64,000 nt of DNA, taken from contig NC_066848.1 of the NCBI RefSeq assembly GCF_001640805.2, positions 24,577,512-24,641,511 of the forward strand, read 5' to 3'. Made by a program: the position numbers and the translations under genes. This DNA comes from Lates calcarifer. Lineage: Eukaryota; Chordata; Actinopteri; Centropomidae. Positions 51,501 through 60,500 of the stretch are shown piece by piece (the first letter of the stretch is position 1; every line of letters starts with the position of its first letter). The notes beneath the pieces were generated by a model. The model saw nothing but the letters and a program-made list of their open reading frames with translations, was not told the DNA's origin and ran no database searches.

Positions 51501-54469
51501 TAGATAGATAGATAGATAGATATATAGATATGTAATGTATATATGTGTGTGTGTGTATCTCTGTTCTTCCTTCTGGCTAAAGCATTGCTTTTGTGAGGGA
51601 AGTTAACATTTGGAAATGCTCAGATTCTGACTCAGATAAACTCACGCCAAGCTGTTAGTTATATTGGGTTACTACATCATCATCAGACTGAGCCTAACCA
51701 GAGCTGCCATAGATGTTAAGTATACCTCCTGTTTCTTACAGTTTGAGAGGTCAATATTGTATATTTTCTTAAATTAGTGTCTGCATCAGTTTGGACCAAA
51801 TGAGCCTGTGCTGTCATCTGCAGGCTGTATTGTGATCAGTCTCCATTATTCTTGCTTTACCTTTTTTTCTGTTAATGTGCTTGTATATACAGTGCATGCA
51901 ATCTGTCTGACGTATTGACAGCTGTGACCATGGGTTAGCTCCCCACTGCCCAATCTTATCAGGTGATCAAAAATAATGACAATAGGATGATTTAAAGTTA
52001 CAGATGACTGCCCAACCCTATTGTGGCTGAAATTAGTTTTATTTCACTTTTCTTTTTTTTTCTTTTTTTTATTGTATGAAGCCATTAGCAGTCCAGCAGC
52101 CCAGCAGTAAGTGGTCTTGAAGGGCCAGAATCTTGGTGTGAGTGTGAACAAGTGCACTATAGCTCTTATTGTAAATCTGCAGTTGTTAATTTGCCCACAT
52201 GTATGTTCATACATCATGACTACTTTGGTTCAGATATTTCTGTGTTCATTGTGTGTGTGTGTGTGTGTGTGGTGTGTGTGTGTGTGTGTGTGTGTATTTA
52301 ACAAGCAAGAGTGGTTTAACAAAAACAAAACTCAAGAGAAACTAAATTTAATGTTATTTAGTTCCTTATTTCAGCAGGGATGCTAAAACTCTCAGCAGTG
52401 CTCAGGTTCTGTACATTGCTGGAAATTAACTGGCTGGAAGGCAAGTGCAAATTTCAAGCATGTTTATCTTTCCTTATTGCAGTCTTGGCAAGAAACATTG
52501 TGCAAACCTGTATTTTTATTTCCACCACATTTATTTCACCAAACGTATTGGAATAAGCCTCTAGAGATAATTCAATCTGGTTTTCAAGGTGGTCCTAAAC
52601 AACGAAATGTAACTGTGATCAGTGTTACAACAATAAACTGCTGCAGTGCTACTGAATGAATCGCCACTAAATGTAAATAGTTGTTTAAATTGGCTTACAG
52701 CGAGAATCAAGTTATAATCAAATTATGTTCCCTGTCCCCTTCCCCACTTACATGGTGCAAGGATACTCAGAAAGTAATTTGCCTGCAGACATACTTGCTG
52801 ATTGAGCTTGCTTCATGATACTCTAGATATCAACACTGTGTTTTTTTCTTTTCTCCATATAAGCTATACAAGGAACTTCAGCTTCTTCATCCAAGAACTT
52901 ATGCAAAAAAAAGGAAATTTTCCACAGCTCTTAAGCCAGAGACAAGGAAAAGTTATTACTGAAACTCTAACATATTGCTATTATTTTCCTTCTTTCTTTC
53001 TGTCCTTTTTTTTTTTTTTTTTTTTTACTTTTGTGCATTTTCCCCAGAGGTAAGATTAACATAGTGAGGTATCTATATGGGTGGAAAACTCCATTGCCTT
53101 AAATGGCTATATGGAGCAGTCCTTTCTCTTTTTTTTGGCAGTATAAACTGATTGAAGAGGGTGCAACAACACAGCTCCACATTAACAAATGGCACTTAGT
53201 GAGTCCCTTATTTTTAGTTATTGAGTTATAGTTAAATCCAGGTCACATTTAATAACTTGCAGCCCACGTGTGGTGACAGGCCCGGCTAATACCATCGTCT
53301 CCACTCGTCAGGATAGGAGGAGGAGGGGATGTGGCGTTTAGGGGGAAGATATCTGTTCTTTCCCAGCTTGGATTAAGGCTTGACTACCACACTCATTTTC
53401 CACTCTCCTATTAATGACCGTGGCTACAATTATGATATTAGCGAAATGCAAATGGCTCTAATTGAAGAGTCTCAGGTTTTAATAGGAGAAGATGAGGTGA
53501 AGGTATGCTTTATGCTGGAAGTGAGACCAACATCATTTTCAGTGTGATTTTACGGTTAGGAGACATGATACAAAGTGAACCTCAATCTCCAAAGCACTTG
53601 AGTTTCGCTTGGCGTCTTAATTTGTATGGGCCGTGCTAATAGCCACCAGGGGTTTTCAGCTATAATGCTGTCTGCTGATTAGACCAGGTAAGTGTGTCTT
53701 TCTCTGTCACTCTGTCACACTCTCTCCCTCTCTCATTCCTGCTTCCGAGAGTGTGGTCATCTTAATTGGCTGGAGATGGCAAACCGTGTGTTAATTAATG
53801 GAAAATGAGGTCAAGTAGTTCAGCCGCAATCACTCCGTGGCCCCAGAATGCGGCCCTGGAAGCTCTGGGGCTCATTATGGGCACAGCTGGCACTCCATGT
53901 TCACAGCCGTGGTGTACGTACAGAATGTCGTCTCTTCTTATCACAGTGTTATCACTCAGTCACACTGTGTTGCTGCTCTTCTGAGGCCGGTTATAGTGGC
54001 GCTCTGACAGCAGGGCTCTTTTGGGCCAACCAGGCCTAGGGCTGAAGGAGTAGTTCTCCAACAAGGATTTCTTTTTCCTTTCTTTTTTTTCATCTTTGTT
54101 TTTGTTACATTATTGGGCCATCTAATAAATTGCTCATAATAATAATCATAATAATAATAATACTTAAATGCACCCACAAATGGTAGTTATGCAGTTACAA
54201 CCAATAAGTAATGATAATGTTCTGGTTATTCTGGTTTATTATTAGACTAGGTATCTCTGAGCTTTATAAAATGAGGTGTGTGTGTGTTTTTAATTGGGCT
54301 CTTGATTTGCACACACATTTTGTGCATGTTACTTCCATGTCCCCATTTCCATTATGTGACTCTGTGTATACCATCATTTTGCATGTGACTTTTTCCTGTA
54401 ACACACACACTGAAAAATAGAAAATTGTAAGCAATTCTGTAGCCAGCTATTACTGAAACTGTAACTTTA

Positions 54470-54511
<42 letters not shown>

Positions 54512-57500
54512 TTTTGTGTATTTTCCCCAGAGGTAAGATTAACATACTTAGGTATCTATACAGTATGGCTTAAAAACACTGCTGCTTTATGTGGAGCAGT
54601 CCTTTCCAGTAGTCTGAACTGACTGAGTCTCCACATAAACAAACAGCTCTTAATGACTTCCTTATTTTTAGTTATTGAGATACAGTATAATCCAGGTGTG
54701 ATCTGCTGATCTCACTGGTCATGAATCACTTTGTCAACGCTTAAAAAAAAAAAAAAAAAAAAACAGAGACATGGACACACAAGTGCAAATGTGCGTGGTG
54801 TACACTGTCTGGAAGCAGCTCACTTGGCTGTGGAGTTGCAAATGGGATGCTCTCATCAGTCTTCTCAGCAGGACATCTGACTGTCATGCTGTTTCCATCA
54901 TGGCCAAGTAGGGGCGGCAGCTAGTCCCTGCTATCCTGGTGTGAGTTCCCAGAAGAGAGGAGATGGAAATTTGTGTGTTAGCGATGCACCAATGACTCTT
55001 TCACTGTCATTACTCTTTGTTCAGACCTACACCTTGAAACTTGAGTCGATACTGAGCACTGGTCTGATTTGTCCTCTTTTAATACAGATTAAATAAGTAG
55101 TATGACTTGCGTTATACTGTATCTGCTTTATGAAATGCAACTGAATATTATGCCTCTTATTAGTCTTTTTTGCATTCAGCACAGGTATTGTTTTACAACT
55201 TCAACATACACTTATTTTAAAGCTAGCATTAACTATTATGCTAGCTTTATTTCCTTTTTTTTTTTTTGGGAACTCTTTAACATCCACTGCCCTGTAAACA
55301 GCATACATACTTAGATTTTACTTTCACACTCTGTCTAGCATTGTACTTTTTACAGCAGATTTTATTCTTGAAAATGACCACAATGACTGAAAAGTCTAAT
55401 CTATAATATCGAAACACAATATTGGGTTCTGAGCTCCAGCTAGCCCATTTCATTAAGTAAATCAGTTTGCTAAGCTTCATGTCTCATGTCTGTTTTAGTC
55501 AGGCTTTTACAGTCATAGATTATATCTGATATAACTGATTCTCCTGTCACTCAAAAATCTCTTTTGGCTTATTGTTACTTCACTTATTCGAGCTTCAATG
55601 TGAAGGAAGAAGGATGCATGTGCAGAACTGGACACTGAGTTGTGCTGTTGTGCTTACCTTAAATCTCAGTTTAGGACGTTTACCCAGAAGCTGGTTTTGT
55701 GACATCACAAACAACTAATTTGGAAGCAAATGGTGCACACTTTGCAGAGAAGTAGAAGAAAATTTTGTGTCCAACCACAGTTTTGAAATGAAAAACATTT
55801 GTATACTACTAGAGGTGGTTTGGGCAAGATACTTTACCCCAGACAGCCCCTGATGTATCATTGTAGTGTGAATGTGTGTGTATGTATTAAAGCGACCTGT
55901 AGTGTGTGGCACTGTGAGTGGTCGATATGACTAGAAAAGTGATATGTAAGTGTCCATTTAGACCTTTAGCAAGGATGAAGGAATAGATGTAATCTTAATA
56001 ATTATTACCAATGTAAAACTTTTTGAGAACAAAATACTCCAAGCAGATTAGCAATTTGGAGTTAAGTTAATGTTTTCTTAATTCTGTAACTTAAAATGAA
56101 ACATGACTGTTTTTGCCTGATGTGCTGTGAACGAAAGGTGAATGTGGATATTTGAGTATTAGTAATTTTTAGCAGTTGAAAGTGAAAAATCTCATTTGAA
56201 AAAGACTTTTCAGTCTTCAGTGAGCAGATTTGTTCTCTATTCAAAGTTGGATAAAGTGCTTTCAACCCCAACTCTGTCAATACAGACAGCATATACATGG
56301 TCATGTTAACATTATAGTCTTCTAGTCTATACTCTTCATAGTCTGTATATAGTGCTAGTATCCTGCAGGTAGAGCAGTGGGTGGTAAAGGGTATTATAAT
56401 TTCTGATTATAAACTCTTCAAAACTGTCGTTGGCCCATTTGACCGCGCAGACTGATAACTGCAGAAATACAAAGGTTATGCAGTGTCAGGTGTCATGACT
56501 GAAATAGAATTAAAGTGAAAAATATTTGCCTTTTGAGAACCAGCATTCTTTTATTCATGTTCACTGGCACTTTATTCCAACAATTCAGCTTCTAATTTAT
56601 TGATTTGTTCATTTGGAACCTTGTCCGTTTGTTCACTTGCACATCTCTCCTTGCAACACTGCAAGAATGCATTACGTCAATGAGTGTCCCCACAGGGGTA
56701 GTGGAATAAGACTGTGTGTGTGTGTGTAATATGCACATAATTTTAGAGATAGAGAGATGGAGTAGTGATGGAGGGGACACACTGAGTAAGTGTGGTAGCA
56801 GAAATTAATCTATCAGGTCGGCTTGCAAGAAGGCAACACTGAGTCGAATTGGCATGATGATGATATCATGTGTTTGTATGTGTAGATGTCAGTGTGCATA
56901 TGACATTTAAACACTGTTGCCCTTCACCAGCGTTTGATGGCAAGTGTGTGAGCAAGCAGACACTTTTATGAGTCGGGCAAATCGGACACCGTCTCCCATC
57001 ATTCCATCACTTCCCTAAGTGTGTGTGTCATTCCTGAGCACACCGCTCACATCACCCCCCCTCTACCACACTCCATAAATCTCCAGCAGATATACAGCCA
57101 TGTCGGCCTCAGCACAGAGCGTCGTGACGTACTGTAAATCTGGAGGACTGTCCAATCCTCTGTCTCAGATCAGTATTGTGTCTTCAAGTCTCAGTGGACT
57201 AGAGAAGGACTAGAGCAGCAGTAAATCTGACATCAGTGTTGATGCATGCTTAGGCCAGATCAGTATTTTGCCCTCAGCCTCAATGGGTTATAATTAGCTT
57301 AGGATGGAGGGGGTCTGATTTACAGGTTGGCTCAAGCTTGAAAATATAACTCTACCTTAAGGTCATTTGAAGATACATATTATGAGAGCTTGAATCAGAC
57401 TTCTGTAACTGCTAAAATCTTTAGCGTGTTTTTTTGTTTGTTTTTTAACTCAACAGTTGCAGAATGACGTTGACCTAGGTTTCTGCTCGTTGGCAGTCAG

Positions 57501-60500
57501 TTGCTCTGTCGTGACCTGTCAAGGTGTCTTTAAGCAACTTACACCAGTACTTGCCCAGGCATTGTGGATAACAGCCGCAACAAAATTACAATAACATTCA
57601 TTTATTGTCTATACCGCTTATCCGTTAAGGGTTGGGGGGGGGGGGGGGCTGGAGCCTATCCCAGCTGACATTGGGCGAGAGGCGGGGTACACCCTGTACG
57701 GATCGCCAGTCCATCGCACACATGCAGACAAGCGACCATTATCACTCACATTCACACCTATGGGCAATTTAGAGTCATCAGTTAACCCAACGTGCATTTG
57801 TCTTTGGACTGGTGGGAGGAAGCCGGAGTACCCGGAGAGAACCCACGCAGGCACAGGGAGAACATGCAAACTCCACACAAAAAGAATTCTTGTTGTGAGG
57901 CGACTGTGCTAACCACTGCACCACCGTGCCACCTGACAAAAACATTAAAACAACAAATACCCCATTTTCACCTGGTATTACTAAGCTTTTCTGATCTCAG
58001 TTCTGCCTGATTGTGATTGGATGTCAATATGCAAATTATATAGGCAGACCTGGTGGACTTCACAACAAGGGTCTCAGGTCAAGGGAAGAGATGTATGGAA
58101 ATTCTTTAAGGGCCAGCTATTACATGCAAGGTAAGGGTCATGCAACTGCTTGAGACTGCCAAAGGCATCTGTAAGCCACTTTTCAGTAGCCTTGCTAACT
58201 AAATACTTACTGTAAGGTAATCAAGGCCAGTCTGTCATACCTGAGTTTACCTTAGCCGGCATATGGCAGCTTTTGGCTGGTATCATGTTTAGTTGTCCAA
58301 AAATGTCTAGTGGAAAATATGCCAAATAAACAGTGTTTTGGGTGACCTATAAAATATGTTGCCAAGGCAACCAAAAGGATAACTCCAGTATTTTTTTTTA
58401 ACCTTGGCCTTATGTTTTTTGGTATAATGAATGATAAGGACAAAAATCTTTGGGATCTGTGCAGTATTGAGAAAGAATGGTGTGCTTGGCTTTGTTGCTG
58501 TACTGTATGTCACGATCAGACTCTACTGTGGAGTGGAACACGGGAGTTACTGGAATACCGCTGCCTCGATCAGTTAGTTTGTTTGTGTTAACTCTAACCC
58601 GGGTTAATGAGTGGGAGGACTGAACTAGACAATAAAGCTTGTTTGAAACCACAACTAATAAAATTATTATAAGGTAAGCAGATCTTCAGGGCAGTATGAC
58701 AACTAACCTATTCTGTTGAAGGGAACTGTTAGAATTGTATTTAAATGGATCAATATTTTGAGTTAGTTCATGTAAATGTCATTTGTTTTATCAAATATAC
58801 CTTCAGTATTCATCACATTTATTCTTTAAAAGTGTCTATGTAGATTAGTGTGCAATTACAGCATTAATGTAATGTGTCATGAAAGCTGTATTCAAACAGC
58901 ACAGTGTGAGGACTGTCAGATTACAGACTTTTGTGCAATTTACAGAATGTACATGCAGTCAGTGTATTCCCTTAGTTTTATTAGAAACCATAAAATCCAC
59001 TTTGTTTCTGGTGACTCAGCATGAAAATAATGCTCTCTCCCTCAACATGATTGGTTTTGTTATATTCCACCATTAAAGCGTTTAAAAAGAACTTGCTGGA
59101 GAAGAATGCAAATTAGAATTCAGAGGAAAAAGCCTGTAGTTATGTCTTGCTGGATTTAGGTGTAAATGTGGAGATGATGTCACCGTGTTGGTACCTAAAG
59201 TAATAAATCTGAAGGCAGAGTTGATATCTCAATATTGCTGCTGTGATTAATGATGAATGATGGCTGTTGTCAGCGTGTGTACCCTTCTGTGCGAATGGAT
59301 GTTGATTTATTGTGTATGTATTGTGTGTGCTCATCTTCAGGCTGCTTTTCATAGACACAGAGTTCCGAACGTTGAGACTGAAGGCACAGGACTCCTCTGG
59401 AAGGCAGCACATTCTCACTGTTAAACTCAAGTCTAAGGTAAGAGAGACACACACCTACACACTCCTGCACACAGAGCAACACACACACAGTTTACTTTAA
59501 GGACGCAATTATTCATCATCACATGGAATACTCTACATCTTGATGTTGACCTACAGCCAATCTAAATCCAAACAGGTCGAATTCACCAAACGAATTTTGG
59601 ATGTTCAATTTGCTGATAGCAAATGAGCGATTTACATCTGCACCCTTATATCTAGGTCAAACTGGAGAGGGTGTGGAAAGACATGATAACTTGCTGTGAC
59701 TAAGATGTAGCACAGATAAAACATCTATACACAGACCTGAGCATGCTGGAAAAGGTGCCTCTATGCATAGAGAGGACCAGTACACCCACACACGTCAGAA
59801 AAGCTGCTGTCTCTGCTGGCTTCTATTAAGAGAGTTACACAGAACCTTTATCTACTGTGGGTAGAGATAAAGGTAGTCTGGTAGAATAGTACTGTAATAC
59901 AGAATGTTTGTATGTTAAAGATCTCCAGATTGTCAGAGAAGAGGTGACAGACTGTGTTTAATGGCATCTGGTCTCTGGAAAACACATTGATTTTGGTTGA
60001 TTTTAATACTGAACTGTAGATGTGTCTAGACTTAACTCTACAGCACAGTTTGTATGGTCATGAAAATTCTAGGAACAATGAAATCCCCATGTAGAAAAGT
60101 CTTGGGAAGAATTTGATAAATATTTTAATGTGGTTGGATGAATTTAAGTTTTAAACATGACCTGTGTGATTTAAAAAAAAAAAATCTATATTAGAAGCAA
60201 CTCACATTCAGTTTATAGAATGTGATTTATCTGTTTATATAAGGTCTCACTGCTGACAGTGTGTATCAGAGCAAAGGTTGAAGGACCTACCTGCAGAGCT
60301 CAGAGACAGGATTGTAGTAGAGGCACAGATCTGGGGAAGGCTACAAAAAAATCTGCATTGAAGGCTCCCAAGAGCATAATTGTCTCCATAATTCTTAAGT
60401 TCCTTGAACTGGTCGCCAAACCGAGCAATCAGGAGAGAAGGACCTCGATAAGAGAGGTGAACAAGTGACCTGAAGCAAAGGGCCTAAATACTTATGTTAA

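Larger units (their letters stand above)
50547..59340 (+). other. fancl intron 5 (8.8 kb)
   Basis: Phase 2, perfect donor gtaagt and acceptor catcttcag. From left to right it contains unique sequence, a compound AC/AT/GATA array at 51.4 kb, a (GT)n array at 52.25 kb, one copy of a local duplication at 52.95 kb, a CNE-like block at 53.2-53.7 kb, the second duplication copy at 54.45 kb after an (ATT)n tract, a SINE fragment at 55.8 kb and a SINE with a poly-G tract at 57.6 kb. The rest shows nothing I can name. Confidence 0.85.
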
